This document shows, piece by piece, positions 30,916-41,615 of a stretch of 64,000 nt of DNA. Source of the stretch: Methylocystis sp. SC2 (GTDB lineage: Bacteria; Pseudomonadota; Alphaproteobacteria; Rhizobiales; Beijerinckiaceae); contig NC_018485.1 of the NCBI RefSeq assembly GCF_000304315.1, forward strand, positions 2,574,501-2,638,500. The letters are read 5' to 3'. Position 1 is the first letter of the stretch; every line of letters begins with the position of its first letter. The notes under the pieces are model-generated. The model had not been told where the DNA came from. It did not search any database and was given only the letters and a program-made list of their open reading frames with translations. The position numbers and the translations under genes were made by a program.

Positions 30916-32178
30916 TTAGGGTCTTGGGCGATCGGTCAAGGTTTCGAGAAAAGCGACGATGGCGTCGATGTCTTTTTCGGACAGCCGCGGCTTTTCCCCC
31001 GGCTTGCGATCGTAGGGAACCTCTTCGACATTGACGTTTTCATGCGCGGAGGCTGGCAGGTCGTCGTATTTTTTCGGCTTGCCGCGCGCGTCTTTGGGAT
31101 ACCAGCGGCCGGGATCGGTGTCGCGCGTCGCGTAAAAGGCGACGACGTCGCGCAGCTTGTCGAAGACGCCATTGTGCAGATAGGGGCCGGTGACCGCGAT
31201 GTTGCGCAATGTCGGCACTTTGAACGCGCCGCAAACGCTCTCGATCTTGAAGCCCGCCGGCGCCGCATCAGCGAGTCCCGGTCGCGCGCACAGGCCGAGA
31301 TCAGGAGACGAGCCGGGTTGCGCAGCGCTCGGAATCGCTGCGTTTTTAGGGCCGCCGAGCGCGTCATAGGTGAAATCGGTAAAGAGCCAATCCTCGGGAT
31401 TGCGCGACTCTTCCTTGCCGGCGTGGCAGGCGAGGCAATTGCCTTTCTTTGGATCCTTGAAGAGCTTGAAGCCCTTCTTTTCCAGCGCCGTCAGCTGCGT
31501 TTCGCCGCGCAGATAATCGTCGAATTTGGAGGCGAAGGGATGAAAACGGGCGCTCGTCTCAAAGGCGACGACCGCTTGCGCGAGTTTCGTGAAGGCGGCG
31601 TCCGGATCGGCGAAGACTTTGTCGCCATAGACCTGGCGGGCGAGGTCGGCGTAGGGGCCGCCCTGCACCGTCTCGACGATGAAGCGCTTTGATGGCGCGT
31701 TCATTTCAAGCGGGTCGAGCATGGGTCCTTCGACCTGAGCGACGAGATCGCGCGCGCGGCCATCGAGGAACTGTCCGCCCGCCGGGATTTTTTCGATCTT
31801 CCCCGACTCTTCATCCTTATCGTCAATGAAGTCGAAAGGCGGCGCGAAGGACGCATACATGATCGACGGCGTGTTGCGCTTGCCCAGAGACGTCGGCAGC
31901 GAGCCCCGCGCCACGGCCGGGACGCTCGAACCATTATTGCCCTGAAAGGCCGTCGCCGCGTCGTGGCAGGAGGCGCAGGAGACGCCCGCCGGACGCGACA
32001 GGCGCGCGTCTTCGAACACGCGCTTGCCGAGAAGTTCGAGCGCCGTCAGGCCGCGTTCATCGCCCGCGCCGCCGGCGCCCGATGGCGCGGGCTGTGCGTA
32101 GAGCGGGGAGGAGCCGAGCAATGCGAAGACGACGCAAAGCGCGGCTCGGCGCGCCTCGCGTAGATAGGAAAGGGTCAC
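30916..32178 (-). CDS. Di-heme cytochrome c peroxidase / MauG-family protein
   Basis: About 420 residues from the GTG at 32178; a TTG at 32250 extends it by 24 residues. The signal peptide (AALCVVFALLGSSPLYAQ) is better placed from the GTG. Two CxxCH heme motifs are visible, CASCH near the N-terminus and CLACH in the C-terminal domain. Other family blocks are LLGKRVFEDARLS, FLDGRARDL, FKVPTLRNIAVTGPYLHNGVF and LSEKDIDAIVAFLETLTD. It is a periplasmic di-heme enzyme that reduces hydrogen peroxide or carries out MauG-type oxidation; which one cannot be told. It is 127 bases upstream of the SmbP-like gene on the same strand. Confidence 0.9.
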   Translation of the reverse strand: MTLSYLREARRAALCVVFALLGSSPLYAQPAPSGAGGAGDERGLTALELLGKRVFEDARLSRPAGVSCASCHDAATAFQGNNGSSVPAVARGSLPTSLGKRNTPSIMYASFAPPFDFIDDKDEESGKIEKIPAGGQFLDGRARDLVAQVEGPMLDPLEMNAPSKRFIVETVQGGPYADLARQVYGDKVFADPDAAFTKLAQAVVAFETSARFHPFASKFDDYLRGETQLTALEKKGFKLFKDPKKGNCLACHAGKEESRNPEDWLFTDFTYDALGGPKNAAIPSAAQPGSSPDLGLCARPGLADAAPAGFKIESVCGAFKVPTLRNIAVTGPYLHNGVFDKLRDVVAFYATRDTDPGRWYPKDARGKPKKYDDLPASAHENVNVEEVPYDRKPGEKPRLSEKDIDAIVAFLETLTDRPRP

Positions 32179-32482
32179 TTGCAGCAGCCCGTTGGAGAAG
32201 AAAAGCGCGCTTCTCGCGCCCCGCGAAACTTTAGGAATCGCGCGGCGCAAAGGTCAATTTCGTTAATTTGGATATCTTCCAGCAAGGCTGCGAATTTACG
32301 CCGCATGCGGCGCGCCGCGCCGTAAACTTGCATTCCAAGAGATTGAAATTAACCAGGTTTAATGTCCTCAAAGCAACCCGGCGCAGTACAGCCACATTTT
32401 AACGTTTGTCTGAGCGCGGATGGTGCGACCGCGCGCGACTCATCGCGCAGTCCTGGCGCGCGGCCAATGAAAGGGTTCAGGC
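32179..32482. other. Divergent intergenic region
   Basis: About 300 bases between the di-heme peroxidase (leftward) and the Pro/Ala-rich protein (rightward). It is locally AT-rich around 32250-32280 and 32335-32365 (GAAATTAACCAGGTTTAAT), where the promoters for both genes probably lie. No clear promoter hexamers or coding frame. Confidence 0.5.
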
Positions 32483-33598
32483 ATGATGGATATCGGCGAC
32501 GATAAGGAGCTGATGGCTGAATTTGCCGAGTTTAAAGAGTTGCTGCGCCGCGACTTCGGCCACGCCCCCGAGCCAACCGCGGCGCCGGCTCAGGGCTTCG
32601 AGCGCCCGGCGGCGACCAATCCAGGTCCTTCTCCTCAGGCGCCGCGCGCAGAGGAAGCTTGGAGCGCGGTCCATGCGTCCGAGGAAGAATTCTACGACGA
32701 GCCGGAGGACGAACGCGAAGGCGGCCGTCGGGCCCTGTTCTTCGCGGCGGCCGCGGTGGTCATCGCCGGACTCGCGGCCTTGACCTGGGTCTTGGGGCCG
32801 TGGAGCACGGTCGAGCCGAGCGAGGATCCGGCGCTGGCCACGGCGCCGCCTTTGGCCGCTCCGGAAGCCGCTGAACCCGTTCTCGGCAGCGCCGCGTCGC
32901 AACCGCAGGACGCCGCGTCGACGGATGGAGAGACCGCCAAAGCGCCCGCGCTTGAGGAAAGCGCCAAAGCGCCGGCCGAGCCTTCTTCGGCCGATCCTGC
33001 GCCGGCGGCCGCCGCCGCCATCGAACCCGCGCCTGGCGCGGACCCTCTATCGGAGCCGGCGCCGTCGGCAGGCGCCGCGATGACGCCGACGAGTCCGGCG
33101 ACTGCGCCGCTTGGCGCAACCATTCCTGTTCCCGCCGGCGCCGCCGCTGCGCCGCAACTCGCGCCGCTGCCCACGGCGCCGCTGTCCACGACGGCGACGG
33201 CGCCAACGCCGCTAGCGGCGACGCCAAAGTCCACCTCGGCGCCGGCGGCCCCGGCGCCGACGTCGCCGCCCGCCGCCGTTCCGCCGAAAGCCGCGGCGCT
33301 GGAGCCGCCGCAGGCGGCTGCGCCCGCCGCGCCGGTTTCGAAGCCGCCTCCCGCCGCGGCCGAGACGGCCGAAACGCCAAAACCCGCGCCGCGCGCCAAG
33401 GTCGTGAAGCAGAAGAAGCCGCCGAAGCCGGTCGCCAGCCGGGCCAAGCCGGCCGCCGAGGCTCCGCCGCCGGTGGCCGTCGCGACGCCCGAGCCCGCCC
33501 CCGCAGCTCCGCCGCCGCCTCCCCAGAGCGACGGACCGCTCGGCTTCGTCAAGCGCACGGTGAACAGCGTCGGATCGGCGATCGGACTCGGGCGCTGA
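32483..33598 (+). CDS. Pro/Ala-rich single-pass membrane protein of unknown function
   Basis: 371 residues; start ATGATG. An acidic cytoplasmic N-terminus (DDKELMAEFAEFKELLRRDF and EEEFYDEPEDEREGG) precedes one membrane helix (about 82-103, ALFFAAAAVVIAGLAALTWV). The next 230 residues are almost all Pro, Ala, Ser and Lys, as in cell-envelope spacers. The C-terminus is a small conserved-looking helix (GPLGFVKRTVNSVGSAIGLG). No enzyme domain is seen. It probably spans the periplasm. A strong terminator follows. Confidence 0.75.
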   Translation: MMDIGDDKELMAEFAEFKELLRRDFGHAPEPTAAPAQGFERPAATNPGPSPQAPRAEEAWSAVHASEEEFYDEPEDEREGGRRALFFAAAAVVIAGLAALTWVLGPWSTVEPSEDPALATAPPLAAPEAAEPVLGSAASQPQDAASTDGETAKAPALEESAKAPAEPSSADPAPAAAAAIEPAPGADPLSEPAPSAGAAMTPTSPATAPLGATIPVPAGAAAAPQLAPLPTAPLSTTATAPTPLAATPKSTSAPAAPAPTSPPAAVPPKAAALEPPQAAAPAAPVSKPPPAAAETAETPKPAPRAKVVKQKKPPKPVASRAKPAAEAPPPVAVATPEPAPAAPPPPPQSDGPLGFVKRTVNSVGSAIGLGR

Positions 33599-33621
33599 GC
33601 GAGAACGCGCGGAGCCATCGA

Positions 33622-33651
33622 AACGCCGGCGTCTCTCGCGCCGGCGTTTTT
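33622..33651 (+). terminator. Rho-independent terminator
   Basis: AACGCCGGCG at 33622-33631 pairs perfectly with CGCCGGCGTT at 33639-33648 around a 7-base loop, followed by a T-run. It ends the Pro/Ala-rich membrane protein gene and isolates folE. Confidence 0.9.
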
Positions 33652-33758
33652 CATTTGAGGAATAGGCCGGCTGTGGCCTTTGCCAAACGCCAAAGCCTGT
33701 GACTTTATCCAGCGACGGGGCGGCGCGATCCGCCTCGACGATCCTGGAGAGCTAAGGC

Positions 33759-34331
33759 ATGGCCAAGCCCACTCAAGCTGATGCGGAAGCGGCCGTGCGG
33801 GTTCTCATCGAATGGGCGGGAGACGATCCTGGTCGCGAGGGGCTGATCGACACGCCGGAGCGGGTGGCGCGTTCCTACCGCGAGCTTTTCGCCGGCTATG
33901 AAGTCGACCCGCGCGACTATCTGAAGCGCACCTTCGACGAGGTCGGCGGCTATGACGAACTCGTCGTCCTCAAGGACATTCGCGTCGTCAGCTTCTGCGA
34001 GCACCACATGCTGCCGGTGACCGGGCGCGCGCATGTCGGCTATCTGCCGAACAATCGGGTGGTCGGCATCTCAAAGCTCGCGCGGGTCGTGCATGGCTTC
34101 GCGCGAAGGTTGCAGATTCAGGAAAAGCTCACCGCCGAAATCGCCGAAGCGATCCAGGATATTCTGGAGCCGCAGGGCGTCGGCGTCGTCATCGAGGCCG
34201 AGCACAGCTGCATGACGCTGCGCGGCGTCAACACAACCGGCTCGCTCTTAACGACGAGCCGCCTGCTCGGCGTCATCCGCGACGACCCCCGCACCCGCGA
34301 GGAATTCCTCGGCATGGTGCACGGGAAGTAG
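33759..34331 (+). CDS. folE: GTP cyclohydrolase I
   Basis: 190 residues, normal length. Zinc-binding and catalytic residues are visible: [11 protein letters not shown] (Cys and the two His) and [12 protein letters not shown] (the second Cys). Also [18 protein letters not shown] and [16 protein letters not shown]. It converts GTP to dihydroneopterin triphosphate, the first step of folate and tetrahydropterin synthesis. It appears monocistronic. Confidence 0.96.
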   Translation: MAKPTQADAEAAVRVLIEWAGDDPGREGLIDTPERVARSYRELFAGYEVDPRDYLKRTFDEVGGYDELVVLKDIRVVSFCEHHMLPVTGRAHVGYLPNNRVVGISKLARVVHGFARRLQIQEKLTAEIAEAIQDILEPQGVGVVIEAEHSCMTLRGVNTTGSLLTTSRLLGVIRDDPRTREEFLGMVHGK

Positions 34332-34389
34332 ATCAACCTCGTTTCAAATCCGCGGCTGCATTTTGTCCATTTGATCAGCAAGACGCCGC

Positions 34390-35103
34390 TTAGAATTTCG
34401 AGTAGACGACGGAAATGAGGGTCTGAATGTGGCTGCCTACGGTGACTTCTTCAAACGAATGTGAGTTTGGATGCCCTGCTGTATTGCGGCGATTGAGACA
34501 ACCCGTTAGCTCCTTGGACTGAGCGTTCGTAATCACTTTAATGTGCTCGAGAACACTTAGGAAGTCGCCTTCTTTTAACGATGCAAGGTCGTCAATTCCT
34601 TTGGCATCGCTGTGCTTCTGCCATCGCCTGCGCACTTCTGCATTAAACTCTTTGAGCTTGTGAGACAGGACGTAGTTGTAGAGCAGGTAGACAGCACCAA
34701 CCCAAGAGAGAACGATCGCTGCACGAAAGGCTTTGTTTCGCACGCATTGAACCGCTTCCTCAATAAAACGCGACTTATCGGAATCGTGAACATCTAATAG
34801 ATATTTCTCAAGGGCAGCTACAACAGGCGTTAAAATACCAGAGTGCAAGACAATCTTGCGCTCTTCGAGGCTTACTCGCCCTTCCGTTGTCAAGGCCCAG
34901 CCGTTTGGCAAAGAGACCGCATACTTGCTCTTGTTGAGGAAAGGCGACGGCTCAGAAGTCGACCCATCGCGCCAACCGTTATTTTTGGCAATCGCCTTAA
35001 TCTCGCGCGTGGTGATTGGGCCGTCGTGGCTTGCGACGATCAGCAGATATTTGTCTGTCTTGCTTAAATCTCGTCGGGCAAGTCCATCGCGAAGCTCGGT
35101 CAC
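34390..35103 (-). CDS. Putative HEPN-type protein with a winged-helix-like N-terminus
   Basis: 237 residues from the GTG at 35103 (GAGGG seven bases upstream), one base after the stop of its partner. The N-terminus (KTDKYLLIVASHDGPITTRE, then IKAIAKNNGW) resembles a DNA-binding helix-turn-helix domain. The C-terminal half is helical and ends with RNTAGH at residues 206-211 (34471-34488), which fits the HEPN RNase motif R-polar-x(3)-H. A hydrophobic stretch (AAIVLSWVGAVYLLYNYVLS, about 132-152) may be a buried HEPN helix. The gene has lower GC than folE and leuB. The pair looks like an acquired RNA-targeting or defence module, but the family is unconfirmed. Confidence 0.6.
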   Translation of the reverse strand: MTELRDGLARRDLSKTDKYLLIVASHDGPITTREIKAIAKNNGWRDGSTSEPSPFLNKSKYAVSLPNGWALTTEGRVSLEERKIVLHSGILTPVVAALEKYLLDVHDSDKSRFIEEAVQCVRNKAFRAAIVLSWVGAVYLLYNYVLSHKLKEFNAEVRRRWQKHSDAKGIDDLASLKEGDFLSVLEHIKVITNAQSKELTGCLNRRNTAGHPNSHSFEEVTVGSHIQTLISVVYSKF

Positions 35104-35104
35104 C

Positions 35105-35572
35105 TTAAGCCCTCGCCCTGAACTGCTCCAGCACCTCATGCGAAAGCGTGTACTTGCCCGATGATGGCTCGTTTATCTCACGTTTATTGAGAAGAGAAGC
35201 GATACTTTTGCTCAAATTACTTTGCATCGCCTGCTTATAAAACTGCTTTGCATTTTTCATCTCTTCCAGGACTTGCAAGTGGGTCGCCTCTTGAAGATTA
35301 TCACTCAGGTGAAGCTTCGCGAGCGCGACTTTAAACAAATCCGGCCCAGTCTTCGGTTGGATTTTCGCTGCAAGAGAAGCAGTAGTGAAGGTCGCTTGTC
35401 CGTTGCCGGACATCGGCGGCTCAACTTCCGGAGCATTCTCTATAAAGCCGCTATCGCCAATCGCTTCTATGATAGCGCCGACCAGACCGGGCAATTCTGA
35501 CTTTAGAAATTCGACCTCTCCTTCCCACTCTATTTCAATTCCCTTTGTCCTAATTCTCAGCTTGGCGGTCAT
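35105..35572 (-). CDS. Small partner of the putative HEPN protein
   Basis: 155 residues. The first 35 (KLRIRTKGIEIEWEGEVEFL) form an amphipathic beta-sheet followed by an acidic helix, a layout I have seen at the start of small regulatory proteins of unknown function. A Gly/Asn/Thr-rich linker and a helical C-terminal half (about 75-155) follow. The stop lies one base before the GTG of the downstream gene, so the two are co-translated. In HEPN systems such a partner is often the antitoxin or sensor; this is inference. Lower GC than the flanks. Confidence 0.6.
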   Translation of the reverse strand: MTAKLRIRTKGIEIEWEGEVEFLKSELPGLVGAIIEAIGDSGFIENAPEVEPPMSGNGQATFTTASLAAKIQPKTGPDLFKVALAKLHLSDNLQEATHLQVLEEMKNAKQFYKQAMQSNLSKSIASLLNKREINEPSSGKYTLSHEVLEQFRARA

Positions 35573-35692
35573 GGCTTTTCTCGCGAATCAGCTTCAAAGC
35601 TTCGCGATATTACTCCCGCTGATGGTGAACGAGTCCGATCGCGCCAGAGCATGTGGAAAACTCACTGCATGTTGACGCAACGAGGGAAAGGC

Positions 35693-36802
35693 TTACCCCA
35701 ACACTTTCTTCAGCTCCGCGACAATCGCGTCGCCCATTTCCTTGGTCGAGACGGTCGACGGCGCGTCGCCCTTGATGTCGGCCGTGCGCAGACCCTTGGC
35801 CAGCACATTGGCGATCGCCGCGTCGATGGCGTCGGCCGCTTTCGGCAGATCGAAGCTGTAACGCAGAGCCATGCCGAGCGAACCGATCATGGCGATCGGA
35901 TTGGCGATCCCCTTGCCGGCGATGTCGGGCGCCGAGCCGTGGCAGGGCTCATACATCGCATGGCGCTTGCCCTTTTCATCCGCGGCGCCGAGCGAGGCCG
36001 ACGGCAGCATGCCGAGAGAACCGGTGAGCATCGCGGCCTCATCCGACAGCATGTCGCCGAAGAGATTGTCGGTGACGACGACGTCGAACTGCTTGGGCCA
36101 GCGCACGAGCTGCATCGCCAGCGCGTCGGCGAGCATATGTTCGAGCGTCACGTCGGCATATTCGCGCTTATGCAGCGCGGTAATGACCTCGCGCCACAGA
36201 TAGCCCGACTTCATCACATTCGACTTCTCGGAAGAGGTCACCTTGTTCCCGCGCTTGCGCGCCATCTCGAAGGCGACCCGGCCGATGCGCTCGATCTCAT
36301 AGGTCTCGTAGACCTGCGTGTCGACGGCGCGTTTCTGGCCATTGCCGAGATCGGTGATCTCCTTGGGCTCGCCGAAATAGACGCCGCCCGTTAATTCGCG
36401 CACGATCATGATGTCGAGGCCGTCGACGATGTCGCGCTTTAAAGACGAAGCGTCGGCCAGCGCGGCGTAGCAGATCGCCGGGCGCAGATTGGCGAAGAGG
36501 CCGAGGTCCTTGCGCAGGCGCAGGAGCCCGGCTTCGGGCCGCATGTCGTATGGCACGCCGTCCCATTTCGGCCCGCCGACGGCGGCGAGCAGCACGGCGT
36601 CGGCCTCAAGCGCGCGCGTCATGTCTTCTTCGCTGATCGCTTGCCCGTGCGCGTCATAGGCGGCGCCGCCGACGAGCCCCCGCTCGACCTCGAAGCGCGC
36701 GACGCCCGCTTCGTTCAGGAGGGCGAGAACCTTCTCGGCCTCGGCGGAAATTTCCGGACCGATGCCGTCGCCCGGCAGGAGCAGAAGCTTGTATATGGCC
36801 AT
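35693..36802 (-). CDS. leuB: 3-isopropylmalate dehydrogenase
   Basis: 369 residues from the ATG at 36802, which gives the family N-terminus [15 protein letters not shown]; a longer frame begins at 36865. Conserved blocks include [24 protein letters not shown] (with the substrate-binding arginines), [43 protein letters not shown] and [20 protein letters not shown]. It performs the oxidative decarboxylation step of leucine synthesis. No other leu genes are in the window. Confidence 0.96.
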   Translation of the reverse strand: MAIYKLLLLPGDGIGPEISAEAEKVLALLNEAGVARFEVERGLVGGAAYDAHGQAISEEDMTRALEADAVLLAAVGGPKWDGVPYDMRPEAGLLRLRKDLGLFANLRPAICYAALADASSLKRDIVDGLDIMIVRELTGGVYFGEPKEITDLGNGQKRAVDTQVYETYEIERIGRVAFEMARKRGNKVTSSEKSNVMKSGYLWREVITALHKREYADVTLEHMLADALAMQLVRWPKQFDVVVTDNLFGDMLSDEAAMLTGSLGMLPSASLGAADEKGKRHAMYEPCHGSAPDIAGKGIANPIAMIGSLGMALRYSFDLPKAADAIDAAIANVLAKGLRTADIKGDAPSTVSTKEMGDAIVAELKKVLG

Positions 36803-37047
36803 GAACGCCTCGTCGTCGGCTTGTAAACTCGCGCCGTCAATAGAGCGCGCGACAAGGCGACGCAACCGCGCAAAATCTCTTTTGGTCGTGCGACAATTCG
36901 CCTGCCGCGCCGCCCTTGCCGCAACGCGTTAAGCCGTGCAGCTTGAAAAATGTCAAACGCAAGGGGGCTTCGCGCGAGACGCGTCAATCAACGAGCGACG
37001 TCCGCGGGAAGCGATGCGCAGACTGTGCGCAGTTGGGAGACGCAAAG

Positions 37048-37527
37048 ATGAAGAGCTATAAATCGATCATGCATATCATGGCGCTTAGCCTGTTCGGCGC
37101 CCTCGCCGGGGCCGCGCCCGCCAAGGCCTTCTGCCTCATCAATTGCGAGCCCAAGCCCGACGACGCGAAGAAGGTCTTCGAAAATCTCATTAAGAAGAAA
37201 TTCGACAAGGACGCGGTGATCGAGGACTTCAAAGTCACGCGCTTCTGGCCGCTCGACGTCGAAGGGGCCGGTCACGCCGGCTATGAGTTCTACTACACCG
37301 CGAAAGTGCGCTTCCCGAACGGCGCCAATCTCGAATGCAAGCCGGACGGCGGCGCGGTGAAGCCCGGCTGTTCAGACAATACGAGCTATTATTCGACGAC
37401 GATCCAGAACCAGATGATCAAGGACAAGCAATATATCGACCCGGGCAAGGTCATCGAGTTCAAGGACGAGACCCGCTTCGACGAGGAAGGCTCGAAGTGG
37501 AAGGGCCAGGACGGCAATTTTTATTGA
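37048..37527 (+). CDS. Small secreted protein of unknown function
   Basis: 159 residues from the ATG at 37048, with GGGAG nine bases upstream; the long frame upstream of it is not credible. Signal peptide IMALSLFGALAGAAPAKA, then a mature protein starting FCLINCEPKPDDAKKVFENL. Four cysteines (two pairs, FCLINC and LECKPD...KPGC) suggest disulfides. It has a two-domain look with a beta-rich C-terminus. Family not recognised; probably periplasmic. A hairpin terminator follows. Confidence 0.75.
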   Translation: MKSYKSIMHIMALSLFGALAGAAPAKAFCLINCEPKPDDAKKVFENLIKKKFDKDAVIEDFKVTRFWPLDVEGAGHAGYEFYYTAKVRFPNGANLECKPDGGAVKPGCSDNTSYYSTTIQNQMIKDKQYIDPGKVIEFKDETRFDEEGSKWKGQDGNFY

Positions 37528-37548
37528 GCCGCGTCCGCGACGCTGGCG

Positions 37549-37580
37549 ATCGCGAGCCGCAGGGCTCGCGATTCTTCGTT
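37549..37580 (+). terminator. Rho-independent terminator
   Basis: ATCGCGAGCC at 37549-37558 pairs perfectly with GGCTCGCGAT at 37563-37572 around a 4-base loop, followed by TCTTCGTTT. Ends the small secreted protein gene. Confidence 0.8.
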
Positions 37581-37693
37581 TAGACGGCTGATCGCACGGT
37601 CTTATCCCCTTCCTTGCGCGTGGCGCTTGGTGTAAAAGGCCGCCCAACGGATTGCGCGTCGAGCGTGGCTCAGGCGCGGCTGGAAGGGTGCAC

Positions 37694-38659
37694 ATGCAGC
37701 AGGTCATTATCGCGATCCACCTGATGGTGGTGACGGCGCTCGTCATTCTCGTGCTTTATCAAAAGTCGGAGGGCGGCGCGCTCGGCATGGGCGGCGGCAG
37801 CGGCGTTTTCACCGGCCGCGGCCAGGCCAATGCGCTCACCCGCGCCACGGGGATTCTCGCGACGATCTTCTTCATCACCAGCATCGCGCTCACCGTGCTG
37901 CCGGCCTGGGAGCGGCGCAGGGAGGGCGGCGACGACTGGACCAAGGCGCTTGACCCGGGATCGATCCAGCTCAAGGAGCTTCCGAAGACCGAAGGCAAGG
38001 GCGAGCAGGGCGGTCCTGAAAAGGCGCCCGAACCCGGCAAGGACAGCATTTTCGACCAGCTCCAGCGCGCCCAGCAGAAGCGCCAGCAGAGCGCGCCGGT
38101 AGAGGCGCCGCCGGCCGCCGCGCCGCCGCCGGCCGCGCAGACGCCGGCTCCGCCGCCTCCGGCCGCGCAGACGCCGGCTCCGCCGCCTCCGGCCGCGGAA
38201 GCCCCCAAGCCCGTCGCGCCGCCTGCCGACGCCCCGAAGGCGGAAGCGCCCAAGGCGGAAGCGCCCAAGCCTGAAGCGACCAAGCCTGAAGCGGTTGCGC
38301 CCGCCGCGACGCCGCCCGCCGCCGAAGCGCCGAAGCCCGACGCCTCGAAGAGCGAGGGCATGAAATGGGAAGCGCCGAAGACGGACGCCCCGGCTCCGCA
38401 GGCCCCGGCCGCTGAAGCCCCGAAGCCCGCCGAAGCCCCCAAGGCGGACGCCATTAAGCCCGAAGCGGTCGCGCCTTCCGCGACGCCGCCGGCCGCCGAA
38501 GCGCCGAAGCCCGACGCCTCGAAGAGCGAGGGCATGAAATGGGAAGCGCCGAAGTCGGGCGCCCCGGCCGCGCCGGACGCGAAGCCGGCGGAGTCGAAGC
38601 CCGCCGCGCCGGAAACCAAGCCCGCGCCTTCGACGATCTGGAAAGCGCCGACCCAGTAG
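37694..38659 (+). CDS. secG: Preprotein translocase subunit SecG with long Ala/Pro tail
   Basis: 321 residues from the ATG at 37694 (GGAAGGG upstream). The first 80 residues are SecG: two membrane helices (VIIAIHLMVVTALVILVLY and GILATIFFITSIALTVLPAW) joined by a SEGGALGMGGGSGVFTGRG loop. It supports SecYEG translocation. The remaining 240 residues are Pro/Ala/Lys-rich, as in other alphaproteobacterial SecG proteins but longer than usual; they contain a 58-residue tandem duplication. Followed by pyrG, as is common. Confidence 0.93.
   Translation: MQQVIIAIHLMVVTALVILVLYQKSEGGALGMGGGSGVFTGRGQANALTRATGILATIFFITSIALTVLPAWERRREGGDDWTKALDPGSIQLKELPKTEGKGEQGGPEKAPEPGKDSIFDQLQRAQQKRQQSAPVEAPPAAAPPPAAQTPAPPPPAAQTPAPPPPAAEAPKPVAPPADAPKAEAPKAEAPKPEATKPEAVAPAATPPAAEAPKPDASKSEGMKWEAPKTDAPAPQAPAAEAPKPAEAPKADAIKPEAVAPSATPPAAEAPKPDASKSEGMKWEAPKSGAPAAPDAKPAESKPAAPETKPAPSTIWKAPTQ
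38285..38554 (+). repeat. Tandem duplication in the SecG tail
   Basis: 38285-38380 and 38459-38554 are nearly identical (offset 174 bases, 58 codons). Both encode PEAVAP, then ATPPAAEAPKPDASKSEGMK, then WEAPK. Expansion of the low-complexity tail by slippage or unequal exchange. Confidence 0.85.
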
Positions 38660-38763
38660 CCGGCGTCAAATCCGCCATCCGATGATCATCCGATAATCTT
38701 GGCTGGGGGCGACCGCCCCCGGCCCGATAGAATCCGCTATCAGAATCGCTGGAAAGGCGTTAG

Positions 38764-40404
<1,641 letters not shown>

Positions 40405-40509
40405 TTTTCAGTTTGACGGATTCAATTTCTGGACATCGGACATGGCCAAGAGACCTGTCGTAACCCCGCTAGCTAAACATACGATGATCCGGCAAACGGG
40501 GGCGCAAGA

Positions 40510-41463
40510 ATGGAATTGATCGCAGCGCACATCATCTACTTCATCCTAGCCGGATTGCTTTTTGGCTTAGTCAATTGGATCGGCGAGCATGCCACTGACT
40601 TTGGCTATGCAAGCACGACACTTTTCGAAGAACCAAATGAGTCGCTGGCGCTCAATTTTTTCATCAGAGCGCTTGCTCCGACCGTGTTCATCGTGGCGCT
40701 GTCAGCCGCGGGTGTCGCCGCCGGCCATGCAGACCTTCGCGTGGGTATTTATTGGATCGCGATCTATTATTATGCGCTTCGCTTTATTTACATCTTAGCC
40801 ATGAACATGCACCAGCTTGTCAGCTGGCCACGTTTCGTCTTTCATTCGGGCATCGGCTTGGCTGCTGCTTGGCTGGCTTACGAAAACCTGATCCTTCCCA
40901 ATCGATCCCTGCTTCCAAATCTCGATACGGCTGGGAATGAGCTGTGGCTAGCCATTTTCGCCTTCCTATATGCGGTCGCCAACAACGTGACTGTTTCTGG
41001 TGGGCCAGGCGCTAGAAGGCGCAATGCTTTCATAAGTCGAGGCTATGATCGGGCGGAACTCTCATATGGCGCGCTCATCAATGGGATAATTACCGACGAC
41101 AAGCTGCAGTTCATAACCTATGCCATCCTCATCTATGAGGATCACTGCCGACCGCCTTTTGTGCGGTTCCTAGAACGTCTTTGCTTCTGGAAGAAGGAGC
41201 GCACGACCGGTATTATGCAAGTGGCTTCCCCAACAGCTTTAACTGATGAAGAAAGTGTAAAGCTGGGAGCGGAGAAACTGTCTGCGTCATGGCAACGCTT
41301 CGTTGGAGAAAGGTTCTACGATAGAACGTTTTCAACCATCACCGACTACAACAAGGATAGCGACTATGCGTTCAGGGTCTGGGAGGTAATGGAGATCCTT
41401 GCGAAGCGTGCAGCGCCCCGGTTCCTGCCAGCTTATAATGCCATCATGAAGTCACTTCGCTAA
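40510..41463 (+). CDS. Membrane protein with a lysozyme/transglycosylase-like C-terminal domain
   Basis: 317 residues; start ATG after GGGGGCGCAAG. Four or five membrane helices occupy residues 1-160 (IIYFILAGLLFGLVNWI, ALAPTVFIVALSAAGVAAG, IYWIAIYYYALRFIYILAM, FVFHSGIGLAAAWLAY, LWLAIFAFLYAVANNV). The C-terminal 130 residues contain ILIYEDHCRPPFVRFLERL and, 15 residues later, TTGIMQVASPTALTDEES. The order Glu, then T-x-GIMQV, resembles the active-site Glu and SxGxMQI motif of lytic transglycosylases. If correct it is a membrane-anchored wall-cutting enzyme. It has lower GC than pyrG, so it is probably acquired. Family assignment is tentative. Confidence 0.65.
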   Translation: MELIAAHIIYFILAGLLFGLVNWIGEHATDFGYASTTLFEEPNESLALNFFIRALAPTVFIVALSAAGVAAGHADLRVGIYWIAIYYYALRFIYILAMNMHQLVSWPRFVFHSGIGLAAAWLAYENLILPNRSLLPNLDTAGNELWLAIFAFLYAVANNVTVSGGPGARRRNAFISRGYDRAELSYGALINGIITDDKLQFITYAILIYEDHCRPPFVRFLERLCFWKKERTTGIMQVASPTALTDEESVKLGAEKLSASWQRFVGERFYDRTFSTITDYNKDSDYAFRVWEVMEILAKRAAPRFLPAYNAIMKSLR

Positions 41464-41615
41464 TTGAGCTTCGACACGTCGGGCTGGCGGCGAAGCCAGA
41501 TGCCGAATTGCCAATTACCGTGGCTGGTTACGAATTGCCGAATTACCCGGCTCGCATCGACGTTTGGATTGCGAATGAGAGCGCTGCTTCGCACATGGAA
41601 CACCAACGCTTCCCC

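Noticed and set aside
37652..37693. Upstream start of secG
   Set aside because: The extension lacks a ribosome-binding site and precedes a normal SecG N-terminus; the ATG at 37694 has one.
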